Source of the DNA: Akanthomyces muscarius
Lineage: Eukaryota > Ascomycota > Sordariomycetes > Hypocreales > Cordycipitaceae
Direction of reading: 5' to 3'
Length of the DNA stretch: 64,000 bases
Assembly: GCF_028009165.1 (NCBI RefSeq)
Contig: NC_079245.1
Location: forward strand, 1,860,001-1,924,000
The notes beneath the pieces are model-generated. The model was not told the origin of the DNA, did no database searches, and was given only the letters and a program-made list of their open reading frames with translations. Below are positions 21,315 to 33,047 of the stretch, piece by piece. Both the position numbers and the translations under genes were made by a program. Each line of letters starts with the position of its first letter. The first letter of the stretch is position 1.

Positions 21315-22164
21315 GGTCGGGGAATAAGACAATGTATCACCTGCTGCTGTCGCCTACGCAGATAGGTCCTGGGTTGACAAAGGAACGGACGGAGAGACGT
21401 TGATATGACTCCGCCAACAGCAGCCAAGGGAAAAAAAGAGGGAAGGATCAGGATAAGATTAAAAAGATGAGATCCATTTGGGCAGGATAACGAATTTGCC
21501 GGTTAAAATGCCGTCACCGGCGGGCAGGGAAAAAAAAATCCTTTTTCCCCAGTTGCCCAGTAGGGGACAATACCCGGTAATAATCCCCACATCGGTCGCC
21601 CCCGAACCATAACAGCGAGGGCTGACGGTGCGCCTTCCGGAGAACGTAACGTGGGCTAAGAGAACGCTTGGGGATCTGCAAGGAAAAGAAAAGGCCGAAA
21701 GAGCGAGGGCAAGAACGAAACCCAGATTTCCCAATCATAAGGCCGCTGTAAACCCGCGAGATCTGGCGGTCACCAGTCTTTCTGTGAACCGCTTCGGCCG
21801 ATTTCACTACCTCCATCCTGAAGCGTCGAGACGCAAGCCCGGTTCCGGCCTCCGTAGGGCTATTCAGTTAGCTAGCAGTGGAACTCGGCCGGGCTGTGCA
21901 CAAGCGGCTTTAGTTCCGCGGCGAATTAATTGAGCGTAGAGGCCAGAGACGTCTTGCTTCTGATTGCGGTTTTTCATAATACTCTTTACTGTCGGTCCTC
22001 CTATTCCATGATATCTGGCAAACCGATAGGACAAGCTGTTTATTGCATGGTTGCGTATTCGGCGAAATTTATCACAGCATCTATTCCTCTGTACATGCAT
22101 GTATTCTCGGAAAAGTGGACGACAGACAAACAGCAGACATGCATTACCGCCCGCGCGCAGACTC
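21315..22164. other. Intergenic, upstream of MFS and downstream of Ste24
   Basis: This 850-bp stretch has the MFS promoter at its left end and the Ste24 3' end at its right. It contains A-runs and GGGACAA-like patches but no supported gene, RNA or repeat. Confidence 0.5.
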
Positions 22165-23622
22165 TCAAGAAAGTTTTGCGTGGTCGAGCGCGGCGAGTCT
22201 CTCGGCAAGCAGCGGGTGCGAGTGATGATACGCAGAATACACCGAGTCCGCCGTCACGGTGCTCAGATTGTTGACGTTGAGCTTGACCAGCGCCGCGGCC
22301 AGCTCGGCTCGGAGTCCGAGCCCCCTTGCAAAGGCATCTGCCTCGTACTCGTAGCGGCGGGAGAAGACGTTGCTGAGAAGCTGGTGCGCCGAGGCCACCG
22401 GCGGCAGCGCCTGGCAGAAGAGCAGAAAGCCGACCACGGCCGGCCGCTCCCGCACCAGGCCAAACGCGGCGTAAAAGTGCGGGTTGGCGTAGACGAGAGA
22501 AAAGAGCCCAAAGCTGTAGACAAGGTCCAGCTGCGGAGCGTGGTCAGCATGCACAAAACCCAGGGATGACTGCGTTGAGCGTAGGTGTGTGCTTCATCTC
22601 TTACCTGTTGCAGTGCAAAGAGCCATGCGGTGTGGCCCAGTTTCCAGTGGCCGAGCTCGTGAGCGACAACGACCGTTACCTCTGCCGGGCTCATCTCCTG
22701 AATCAGCGTGTCAAAGACGACAATGTTCTTCTGCCAGGGAAATCCAAAGAAGAATGCATTCGAGTGCGTGCTGCGCGAGCTCCCGTCCGCGACATGGACC
22801 TTGCTGAGCGGAAACGCAAGCCTGTCCGCCAGGCCGATGATCCTGTCCTGGATGTCCTTGCCCTGCAGGGGCGACAGCTTGAAGAACAGCGGCAGGATGA
22901 ACACGGGGTAAAAGGTGACGAGGAATACGCGAAGGCCCAGAGCCGCCAGGCCGAGGTACAGCGCGAGCATGCCGCCGCCGTCCGCGGCGATGCGGTTTAC
23001 GTAGAGAAACCCGACGACCGCCACGATTAGAAAGGTGGATGAGATGAGAAATGTCTTGACCTGGTCGCCAAAGAATCCAGCGACAGACTGCTTGTTGAAG
23101 CCAAAGCGCTGTTCCAGGACAAAGGTGTTGTACAGCTGCGGAGGGATGCTCTCGGCCATGTTGGCAGCGAGGTAAAGGACGGCAAACACGGCAGACTGGC
23201 ATGCCGAGCCTCCCCAGCTGGCCGGCGCCCATTGGACGAGTAGCCTACCGGACAGGTGCCACAGGCTTGCCAGGACGTCATGGCGGAGGTAGAGATAGCC
23301 GACGGCCGTGTACCAGAGGCCTCTGGCGAGGCCAAACCTGGCTTTGGCGAGGCCGTACCGCTCCGTCTGGGCAAACGTATCGGTGGAAATGCGCTTTTGC
23401 AGCGCAGAGGGCGGCGGCTGGGGCGTGCAGAGGGCGCGGCACTGGCGCAGCGTGATGAACGACTCAAAGAGGAACTTGCCGACGGAGAGCCCGACAATGA
23501 CATTCTTCCACGGGAACGCTGGACTGGCGAAGAAGTCGGCGATTCGCTAGTGGTGGGCGTTTGTGTTAGCTACCCGGAGCAGCGTTTTGGACAGTAAAGG
23601 GGCCTACTCGAATAAAGTCCAT
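22165..23622 (-). CDS. STE24: CAAX prenyl protease 1 / Ste24 zinc metalloprotease
   Basis: Exons 23608-23622, 22605-23546 and 22165-22530 encode 440 residues. The first coding exon is five codons, MDFIR. The protein is multi-spanning with the M48 zinc motif HELGH at residues 301-305. This sits in VTVVVAHELGHWKLGHTAW, and the downstream third-ligand motif is YEYEADAFARGLG. Other conserved blocks are PLFFKLSPLQGKDIQDRI and DGSSRSTHSNAFFFGFPWQKNIVVFDTL. The family works in the ER and inner nuclear membrane, removing the AAX tripeptide from farnesylated CAAX proteins; in fungi it also makes the N-terminal cut of a-factor-type pheromone. Length and motifs are complete, so it should be active. Confidence 0.96.
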
Positions 23623-24553
23623 GATTGGACAGAATGACAGAATGACAGATTAATCTTCGTAGTCGTGTTACTGGAGATGTTGTTTCATGAATAGACAAAG
23701 AAAAACACGCTGCGCAGCCGGCTTAAGAAGTAGCTCGTGTTGGCTCAGCACTGGAAGACGTGGCAGATGAACGACAGCATGAGCCGCGTAACGCTGCATA
23801 AAGTGACATACAGCATCGCTACCCACTCGCCGCCGACTTGGCCGGTTTATTTGGGCCTGTTGGGAAGACAAAGGGCGAAAGCCGCCCGCGTTCAAAGGGA
23901 TCTTTTGTAAGTGGCGCTAGCCTGCAGATGAGGCTACGCAGCCGAGTCCTGCAAGGCGGCGTGTGCTTGCCCTTCATTGCCGCCCGTTGCTTGGCAGAGT
24001 CCGGAAGGATGGCCCAGATAGTGTTTCTATCATGTTCACGTCGGGCGTCTGGGCGAAAGGCGGGTGTTGGTTGCACCTTCGCAGGGGCACAGCACCAAAG
24101 CATCGTGGGCTGAGGTGGGCACGCAAACGGCCGTGGCCTGTAGAGCGGAGGTGCAATCGCAGAGTTCATCCAGTGTTCAGGGTTTGTTAATTTTCATTCA
24201 TAGAATATCGGAAGCTACTCTGCTTCATGATAGAATGCCCCTTTCTAAAACAAAAAAAATACTGTAAAACGGGCGATCGCAACGTCAGAGGACACCTTTC
24301 TGACAGCCTCATCTAGGGTAGTGTGGTGGGGTGTTTGCCGGTGACACACTCACCGTAGCCGTCAGATCCGTTGCTGGCTTTCTGTTCGAAAAAAGGAGGG
24401 GAAAAACGCCGTTAAAGCACGTAAATACGTCTTGTCGTCTCTTTCCATTCGGTGTTTCGACAAGAACAATAATAGTAACAGCAATAGCAGCTGGAAGAAA
24501 ATACCAACCGCCCGGCTTGAAGTTATCTGCAAGCCAAGCGGGACGCAGTCACA
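23623..24553. other. Divergent intergenic region between Ste24 and GNAT genes
   Basis: The two genes are head to head across 931 bp, which should hold both promoters. Only short frames occur. A small CAACAATAATAGTAACAGCAATAGCAG-like AAC/AAT-rich stretch lies in the presumed leader of the acetyltransferase (24462-24495). No further feature was recognised. Confidence 0.5.
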
Positions 24554-25303
24554 ATGGTACACAAGCTCAACGTCGCGATTACACCACTCAACTATGCGGA
24601 CATTGATGCCTGCGCTAGCATCTCGCGCGATTCATTCGCGGTAGATCCCCATACCATTGTCAAGCAACTGGGTCGCGATGGTTACGACATGTACGTCATG
24701 GCCCGCCGGGGATATCTCAGTAACCTGGAGCGCAAAAACATGGTCTTTGTCAAGGCCGTGGACATCGACACGGGCGTCATTGTCGGCTACGGAGGCTGGA
24801 TCTTTCAAAGCGTCCAGCAGGACCTAGTTCCGTGGAATGGACCGGCGGATGCAAGACCGGAAGAGGAACAGGAAAAGGGCAATGTGCCAAAGGAGCCAGA
24901 GACGAAAGGAGAGCCCGACTCCATCGACCGCCTACACGCGATGGAGGGCGAGGACATGCAGTATTTCCTGCACAAGCTTATCCCGGCCAACGATCCGTGC
25001 ATGATCGTCATGGGCGTCGGTGTCGCGCCGGCGCATCAGTCACGCGGTGTCGGCAGCGCGCTCCTACAGCACGGCAACGCCATTGCCGACCGTCTGGGGC
25101 TTCCCATCTGGGTCCATTCCTCGCACCAGGCGGTTGAAGCGTACGGCAAGGGCGGGTTCGAGCCGGTGCGCACTCTGGATGTCGACCTGGACGAGTATGC
25201 GCCGCGGCCGCCCCGCGACGACGAGCCGGTCATGGGCGAGAGGGGCAGCGGCAAATGGGGGCACTATGTGATCAAGTATATGAGGCGGGAGCCTAGGAAG
25301 TAG
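24554..25303 (+). CDS. GNAT-family N-acetyltransferase
   Basis: A single exon encodes 249 residues. The acetyl-CoA-binding motif A is seen as MGVGVAPAHQSRGVGSALLQ, matching the Q/RxxGxG/A pyrophosphate loop. Motif B follows as LPIWVHSSHQAVEAYGKGGF. Between the first strands and motif A is a charged insert of about 50 residues (PEEEQEKGNVPKEPETKGEP). This arrangement is common in fungal GNAT proteins of unassigned substrate, often annotated as small-molecule or antibiotic-type acetyltransferases. The start MVHKLNVAITPLNYADIDAC is typical of the fold. No targeting signal was seen. The substrate is not predictable. Confidence 0.9.
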   Translation: MVHKLNVAITPLNYADIDACASISRDSFAVDPHTIVKQLGRDGYDMYVMARRGYLSNLERKNMVFVKAVDIDTGVIVGYGGWIFQSVQQDLVPWNGPADARPEEEQEKGNVPKEPETKGEPDSIDRLHAMEGEDMQYFLHKLIPANDPCMIVMGVGVAPAHQSRGVGSALLQHGNAIADRLGLPIWVHSSHQAVEAYGKGGFEPVRTLDVDLDEYAPRPPRDDEPVMGERGSGKWGHYVIKYMRREPRK

Positions 25304-26337
25304 GTAGGGCCGTTTCGGAACTGGCCCATAGACAAAAGGGAATTCAAAAGATTGCCTGTCGCTTTGCAGCCGGTTTGTACTCGCAAACAAGCGGCAACGG
25401 GAATGCGCAGCGTTTGTGATGGCTTCGTGCTACGTATCATGATAGAATATTGCAACTTGGTGCGTCACTAGACAAAGTTGCAAAAATGTCTCGACCATCG
25501 ATTATAAAATATGGCTGCGGGCGTAGCTCGATGACGAAGCGTACAAACAAACGCAGTGCACCGATCATTGTCATGTCAATGTCAATCGAAAGCTGCATGG
25601 CAACAGAGGACGGACCAGCCAGGGCCGGACAGTCACCTGACCAACGGCAAAAGAAACGAGGCCTGGGATATGACGGCGCCCTTCAGTGGCTCCTCAGTGG
25701 CGGCCACGAGCCACAGCGAGCCACAGCCCACAAATGCCGCTAGCACCTTTTCGTCCAGCGCTGTCCTGTCGATGCGCACACATTCACCACCGCCGACCTG
25801 ACCAGTTGCCAGCCAGCCAGCTTGCCAGCTCTGGGCCGACCCTCTTCTCTCCCAACACGTCGTCCTCACACACGAGTCGCACCTGATCGCCACCTTTCGC
25901 CATCAACACCCACGCTCGCCCGCTCTACGAGCAACAACATCTCCTACGAATCCCCCTACAACATCCGCCCTCTTCTCTTCAACCTCATCACTTCCCTTCG
26001 ACCTCGACGCAATCTCGCTACACCCCACTACCGCAACGACTAGCCTCCCTTTCCTCTCCTCCACCCGTCGATTGCACACAGTATATCGAGACCGAAATCG
26101 CACTCCAGCTCTTGGCCCATCCGCAATCACCACTCTGCATCCAACGCCATCTCCTCCCATCGAAACAGCTAGCTGCCGCCAATCGCGCGCCCTCCCACCG
26201 TCGAATTGACCGCGGCGTGCCTCAGGTAGCCAACAACCACCAACGCTGCGTCATTGCACGCGCTTCCTCGAACAGGCGGCAGAAATCAACCACCATATCC
26301 TCCTACCAGATGGGCATCGCGCGGCCCACGCCCGGAT
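25304..26337. other. Long pyrimidine-rich leader region before the eIF4E-binding gene
   Basis: The last 600 bp (25740-26337) are strongly C/CT-rich with CCACCAACG-like repeats. This is typical of the long 5' leaders of fungal genes for RNA-binding proteins. Several short uATG frames occur. An in-frame ATG at 26254 would extend the downstream protein by 28 residues. No separate gene is supported. Confidence 0.5.
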
Positions 26338-28754
26338 ATGGTTCTTCGATATTCAGCAGAGTTTCTGCTGCACCTACGCAACTCTCCATTATGTACTAAA
26401 CCAGACGGTCTTCCTCCTATCGAGGAGTGGATGGGGTGAGTTTCAGCCGCCACCGACACCCGTTTGCAAGTCAGCATCGTCGCTAACAATTTGTCCTTTC
26501 TTCCCTCCTCTAGCGCACCTGCAGAACAGCAGACCCGAACGCAAAGTAAGATCCTCAATGACCGGCACGGCAATGGCTTCCCTGTCGAGCAATCCAACCA
26601 TCGGTCAGGAGCTGAGCGCCATATGTCCCGCAACAGCGCGAGTTGGTCTACCCCATGCTATCGGGATATTTGTCTTCAGAGCGGTCTAACATAACTTGTC
26701 TAGATCCAGAAGAAATTGTTTTTGCGCCACCGCGAATCAACTTTTCATCCTCCCGGACCAAGCTCCTCGACGGCGACAAGGCCGCCAAGGAACTAGAACA
26801 GGGCCGCTTTGGTATTCGCAGTTCCGAAAATGACCGTACACGTGACAGCCGAGCCAACCCGCTCCGTCGGCGCGGCGACAGCGACTTTGATGGTGAAGGT
26901 TGGAGCACAGTAAAGCCGCGCAAGAGCTTCGGCGCCGATGGTGCGGAACGCTTTTCTGGCAAAATGGGCGGCAACTACCGCGACGAGGTCAGATCGAGCG
27001 ATCGCGACGGTAACAGAGACCGCCAAAGCAAGACGGCCGATGCTTTTGGTCGTGACAAGGACAGAGACGCCGATGGCCGCACTCGCAATGGCCTAACCAG
27101 GAAAATGGAACCCTGGAATAAATCGGAAGCCACCGCCGACGGCGCCGCGCCTGAACGACGCGATCGCGATCGAACAAGGAGCTGGAGAGATCGTGACCAA
27201 GAAGCCTCCGCTGACAACCGAGGTGGCGATAGACGCTGGGGCAGAGACCGTGATCAGCGAGCAGAGCGTGAGCCTGAATGGTTCGATGAGCCTGCCCAAG
27301 ACCAGCGCGATGTCCACACTCAGCAGGATTTCCAAAAGTGGATGGAACAAATGAAGGCCGCTAAGAACGCCCAAGAGAACCAAACCACGGAGGAATCTGA
27401 AGCTGAGAAGCCCGCCAAGTCTGCGCCCGCCATTGAGCAGGGCCCAGACAAATTCTTTATGGCTTTTGGTGGCGGGACTGCCATCGACAACACGCCTCAG
27501 GCTGAACAGGCAGACGGAGCCAGCAAGCCAAGAGCCGCTGGTAAATCGTCTCGTTTCACATCATTCTTTGGTGGTGGTGGTCAGGAGGAACCTCGCCAAC
27601 GCACGGAATCGTCTACACCAGCGACTGCAGCGCCGTCAGTGCCTCCTGGCTTTGCCCATCTCTTTGGCGGAATGGCTGGTGGAATGGCCGGCGCTGGTGG
27701 CCGTGGCGGATCTACTGGTCCCGAAGATGAAAAGCAAGCCTTTGCGCAATTGCTTGCCAAGTTGCAGAAACAGACTGTCAGTGCCACGCCACCTGGCCTT
27801 TCGTTATTTGCGCCCCCGCAACAGAATCCCGGCGACGGCAGCAAGAAGAGCGCTGTGACATCGCCGGAACCTTATCAGCAGTACGGAAATGAGCGCAGAG
27901 AAGGGCCTTCTGTCAGACCCCAGCAACAGGAGATCCACGCCCCGCGTCCCCAACAGCAAACTGCCGGTCCCGATCAGCTGCTCCAGGACCTCGTCGGGCA
28001 ACACCAGCGAGCTTCTAGTCAAAGCTCGTCGCAGCGTGACCCTACGATGGCCAAGAACAACAGCAACGCCGAATTTTTGATGAACCTCATGCGCGCAGGC
28101 CCTCCCAACACGCAGCGTGCCGAACAGCTGCACAATATGATGGCTCATGGAGGACCCTTGCAACAGAAGCCATCGTCCATGTCCCCTATGAACGAACGGG
28201 ACGCCCACGCCCATCAGCAGCAGGGCCGTCCAGGCCCGCCACCAGGATTCCCTGCCCACGATGACGCGTTCCGCTCGCCAGACCCAGAATCGCGACCCAA
28301 CCCGACGCAGATTCTCCAGCGACCCCCGCCTCCCCCGGGCCTGGACCACATGCCGCCCAACTGGATGCATGGCCCTCTGCCGCCCGGCGTCGGCCCTCCC
28401 CCTGGCCAACGCGGTGCCGGCGGACCGATGATGGCTCCGCCTGGACTTCCCGGTGGCCATCCCAGCCGCAACATGCCCATGCCACACATGTTCCCGCCCA
28501 ACTTCCCCCCCGGCGCCATGCCGCCGCCTCCGCCGCCCGAGATGCGCGGCAGCATGCACATGCCTCCGCCGGGCTTCTTCAACGGACCCCCTCCTCCTCA
28601 TGGCTTTGGCCTGCCGCCGGGCATGCCAGGCTTCAACGGCCCGCCGCCTCCGGATCTCCGTGCGTTTGGCAGCCCCCCTTTTGACGGGCGAGGCATGGCC
28701 CCTCCGTCGTCTGCCGAAGCTGGTCGCAACGGTGGCAACTACGGCCGTCAATAA
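26338..28754 (+). CDS. eIF4E-binding, proline-rich protein (4E-T/Eap1-like)
   Basis: Exons 26338-26435, 26514-26641 and 26704-28754 give 758 residues. The N-terminus reads MVLRYSAEFLLHLRNSPL. Tyr5, Leu10 and Leu11 make a canonical eIF4E-binding YxxxxL-hydrophobic motif, followed by KPDGLPPIEEWMG. Exon 3 has an Arg/Asp-rich region (residues of about 110-260, RD/DRD repeats), a conserved-looking FQKWMEQMKAAKNAQEN helix, DKFFMAFGG, LLQDLVGQHQ and NAEFLMNLMRAGP. It ends in about 170 residues of Pro/Gly/Met-rich sequence (PPPPGLDHMPP, MPPPPPPEMRG). This arrangement fits fungal 4E-T-like translation repressors of cytoplasmic mRNP granules. The N-terminal motif is direct evidence; the 4E-T assignment is inference. 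An alternative in-frame start is 26254. Confidence 0.82.
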
Positions 28755-29634
28755 GGCATGCACTGACAGACCTTCACCCTTTGCGACAGCAGCAGGATAC
28801 AAGGGATATCTTGCTACGGCCGGGAAAGAACATGTTGACATGAAATCAACGAAGGGATAGTTTGTACGGCATTGCGAGGACTACGGATGTATTTTATTTG
28901 TCACAGGCTTTCTACTTGCCTAGGAAAGTAAGGAAATGGGAATTGGACGTGGCGATGCTGAGCTGAGCAGGGGTTTTTCTTTGACGCCACTACATATATG
29001 TCCTGTTGACTCCTTCCCCATTCTCCGCTTGAGGCCCAAGCACTCGCAGAGCGAGGACGAGATAGAAGGCAGGTCTTTGTGTATTGTGGTGGCGCGTCAC
29101 CAACATATGGTATGGTAGAATCTGTATATCCTGCCACTTATAGGAAGAAAAAACCCCAATGAAACAGCTGCAGAGTAATGACCATGATTGCTACAATGTG
29201 GCATGCGTGGAGTGTGGAGTGTCATCAATGTGCGATTAAAATACTCGTATGTACGGTCGATTTTAGCCAGGCACGTGAAAAATCAATCAACTCAATTAGC
29301 GAGGCAGGGAGACTCAAAAAGTCTTTCAATTAGCATGGCTTCTTTCCCTAGCCCTCTTTGGTAAGCCGTTTCCAACTGCGACCAAAATGTTTCCACCTCA
29401 TTGATCCATCCCTCGTCACGCACGCTTCTTTCGCGCGGATGGCGACCACGTAAACGCCGTCTTGGGCCGTGCCGTGGCGGGCTTCTTGATGGCCTCCTCC
29501 GAGGAGCAGCGTTTGAGACCACGCACAGCAACGGCGGCTGCCGCCGTCGCAGCGGCTCTCGACGCTGCTGCCGCCGCCGCGTCCTCTGGTAAAACGGGCG
29601 GCGGAACGGAAACCTCCCTCAGCCGGAGAGAGCC
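28755..29634. other. Convergent intergenic region
   Basis: The 880 bp between the eIF4E-binding gene and Sec1, whose stops converge, is AT-rich at 28870-29290 with no supported gene. Frames at 29340-29630 are low-complexity and antisense-like. No RNA gene was seen. Confidence 0.5.
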
Positions 29635-32067
29635 CTACTTTTTCATGCCCAGAAAGTTTCTCCGCTTCTTCTCCTTGTGCAGCTTGCCGTCTGCCGGGGG
29701 TGGCAGTGAGGGCGGCGCCTCGGGCAGTCCTCCGCCGTTGCTTGGTGGCACGGGTGGGTGGTTCAGGCTCATGTTGCCCATGGCCTGGGTCGGCGGCACA
29801 GGTGCCTTGGCAGGAACGTTGCCCTGTCCGGGCCGGCTCGGGAGCCCGCCCTGTGGTGGTGGTGCGCGGCCGCCACGACCCTGTTGCGGTGGTACAGGAC
29901 CGGGCGGTTGTGCGCCGCGAGGAGGTGCTGGACGGTCGAGCAGGTGTGCTGGTGCACCGCGAGGCTTTGGCCTGTCCAGTGGTAGGTCGAGCTGGCGCTT
30001 GTCGCGGCTCAGATCGCCAACTTGGCGAATAAAGAATTGTGGCGTCAGCATGTGTGATGTTGCAAGGATGATGTCGCGGCTGTTTTGCTTGCCCACATCG
30101 TAGCAAACACGGCTTTCGCTATATGTCGCACCGCCCGCCATGAACACAATGACGCGCTGCTTATTCTCCGGTTGCCGACGTCCCGCAGCGGCCCAGTTCG
30201 GTCGTCCTGCTCGGAGAGAAGTACCTTGCGCTGCCAGCAATTCCTCATTAGGGTCTAATGGCGGCTTCACATACGGAAACAACCCCTGATCTAAAGTTCC
30301 TTTTACGAGATTCTCAAGTAGAGGTTTTAGTGCGGGGTCAAAACGGTCCAAGAAAGCCTCCTCCTTAGGCTGGGCTGCCTTTGGATCTTTTGGGAACAAG
30401 GCGGCGTAGGGTCGTCGCTGCTCTTTGAGCTGGTGATTGACTGAACCGCCTAGTAGCTCCAGGTTGCTAATGATTTCGCCGTCCTGGACAGGAAGCCCAG
30501 CATGGGTCAGAAGCTTCTTGACGTCTTCCATAATGACGCCTCCGCGGAAGAGAATATACATAATAATCAAACGCAGTCTGTCCATGGGTCGTATCGCTTC
30601 TTCATCGAGTAGTCTGACAACGGATTCCAATAAATTTTTCGGTTTGCGGAAATCTTCGTCGATGCCTGTGGCGAGGGTTTGCTCCACCGTGGCAAGTTGG
30701 TCAAGCTTATTGTGCTGGAAAATGTTCATACACTCTTGAGCCATGGTAAGGTGCAGTGAGTAAGCTTCCTTGACCTCTTGAAACTGTGGTAGGCCAGCCA
30801 GCATGTCGCGGATCGTGTTCAGATTTGTAGTATCGGCGTCTTCGTTGGTAAAGTGCGGGTTTTCTTTCAGGAACTTTTGAAAGTCGCCCATAAGCTTATC
30901 AATCGTGTCCTTCATGTGACGATGGCGATTGTCGACCCAGACTTTGTCCTTTTCGGAGAGTTCCATGTCCTTTTCTGCGGCCTGTGGCGTGTTGGCATTG
31001 ATGACTGTCTGGTATGTGACTTTGTCGCCCTCCTTGATAGGCAGCAGATCGTGCGCCATGGCTTGGTAGGAAAACTCGTGCAATAAGGGAGCCATCAAGT
31101 CCATGGAGCGATCAGTAACAAGCAAGACACCTTGGGGTCGGTTCGTTTGGGGTGGGAAATCTTTGTTATATTGTGCGTAGCCATCAAGTTCCTCTTGCAC
31201 AAAGCGCGCCAGGTGGCCACACAGGACACTCGCCTCGTGGATAGCGTTGCGCGGTTGATAGAATCGGACTTTGGCGTATTCTCCCAACGTAATGCATACT
31301 CCCGCAATCTACTTCTTGGTCAGCTTTCAAAACAGGTAATCGGGACAAGTAGCCATCTTTGCTCCACCATACCTTTTGGGCCAGACTTTGCATGTGCTTG
31401 GGGACAAGGTTGTTGCACGCAGGGTGGTAGAGCATGGGGAAGCTCCATGGGTCACGGAAGATGACGAGATGCGACTCGCGAGGGTAAAAGTCACTGAAGA
31501 GCGTCTTGGAGCTGGCTCGAAGCTGGCGCACGGCGGGAAAGTCGTCAATGCGCCGTCGCAGGCCCGGCTCGAGCAGGTTAGTCCAGACGAGATAGGCCCT
31601 GCGGTACCGTCGGACCTCAAAGTCGGCGAGGAGGCAGTCGACAATGTAGGCATCGGGGGTCAGGATGTAGACGGCATCCATCTCGGGGTTCGGTTCGCGC
31701 CGTTCCTCGATGCGCTCGATTGCTGTGTGCCAAACGGCGGCGGTTAGCTGGTGGCGGTGGGGGTTGGGACTAGCTTGGGAGGAAACGAACTGGCAATGTT
31801 GTTGTTGAGGATGTCATCTTCCTTGATGCAATTGTCGATGATCTTCTTGGAGTGCTCGTCAACGATGAGACATTTCCACTGGGCAACTGTCGTTAGCTAG
31901 ATGGTCATGGCTGGGAGCTGTCGGGACAAGCCGTACGTCGCCGTGGGTGATGCTGCGGATCTCGTTGAGGATAACTAGGAGAACAAGTCAGCCTGCGCAT
32001 TCACAGACGAGTCTGGGGACGAATTGAGAATACCGTCGTGCTGCTCTTGAATGACCGAGAGTCCCAT
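29635..32067 (-). CDS. SEC1: Sec1/Munc18-family SNARE regulator, exocytic Sec1
   Basis: Five exons (32034-32067, 31937-31974, 31791-31878, 31373-31722, 29635-31308) join in frame into 727 residues. The N-terminus MGLSVIQEQHDVILNEIRSI is followed by WKCLIVDEHSKKIIDNCIKE, then IERIEERREPNPEMDAVYIL, the classic domain-1 signature. Later come DRSMDLMAPLLHEFSYQAMA and LRLIIMYILFRGG, and near the end VIVFMAGGATYSESRVCYDV. All are diagnostic for Sec1. The last 120 residues are a Pro/Gln-rich tail ending in a basic patch (KEKKRRNFLGMKK), longer than in yeast. Sec1 binds assembled exocytic SNARE complexes at sites of polarised growth; in hyphae this means tips and septa. Exon 2 is only 38 nt. Confidence 0.96.
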
Positions 32068-33047
32068 GCTGTCGTCGGTCGGGGAGCTGCTCTCCCGCGA
32101 AGCTCTGGAGTGGGCGGCTGCGGTGTCGCTGGGGGTGATGTCACAGACAAGCAGCCGAGAAGCAGGCGAAGCGCCAGATCAGCAGCAAAACGGCAGCTAG
32201 ATTCAGACGCGGCGCTAGTCAGGGTCCAGCCTGATGTTCTGTGGCGGCTTGAAATAAAATGGACGAGAGGATGGAAAAGACGGGCGCGCTGGGACAGGCC
32301 GAGGCGATTTGCGGTGCGGGTATGCAAGATCCAAAAACAGGAGCTCTCAGGTTGTCCAGTCCAAGGAAGGAGGTTTGGCGGGGTTACAGCCCACTGTACT
32401 CCGTGCCTACCTTACCTAGGTACCTACTAATAGGTGGTTATACAGCGTCATGCCGGGATGGCACAGTGAGTGGGCGGGGTGGGTGGATGAGGCGCTAAAT
32501 AGTCTCCAGCACCAGCCACATGAAAGCTTAAAAGCGGCAGTTTGCTCAAAAATGATGTCAGATTAAAATCGAAATTAAAATTGAAATTAAAATCAAAATC
32601 AGTCGCGGATTTCTGCAAGTGTTGCTGACGGGCCGCGGCAGGCATTTGGTAATTGTCAGCGTCTGCAATGCGCCGAGGGCCAAAAGGCTCCCCGTACGAG
32701 CACCAGCGCTAACCAGAAAGCCGGGTTATGAATGAGATCACCATCAAGATCCGGAGCCTAACGTTGTGCGCCCCGCGGCACAGCAATCAAGCCCGGGTCA
32801 GCGCATTCTGCAGAAGAAAGAAATTCAAGAGAAGAACAAGAAAAACAAGAAAAAACAAGAAAAACAAATGGACGACAAGTGAGCCGACATCGTTCACTTT
32901 GCTTATGCACACATATCCCATTCCTCATCTGAAACGCTTGTATCAACCATTCATGCTCCTCGTCTCCTTACGTCACGCCCGACCAGCCAACTCACTCCAT
33001 CTGCCGCTCTACCTGATACCCAATCCATGCTCGAGCACTGCCCTTCT
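32068..33047. other. Intergenic upstream of Sec1
   Basis: The 980-bp stretch should hold the Sec1 promoter and the 3' end of the G-patch gene. At 32560-32602 there is an imperfect AAATTAAAATTGAAATTAAAATC-type AT-rich repeat, and at 32825-32870 an AAGAAAAACAAG-type repeat. No supported gene or RNA. Confidence 0.5.
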
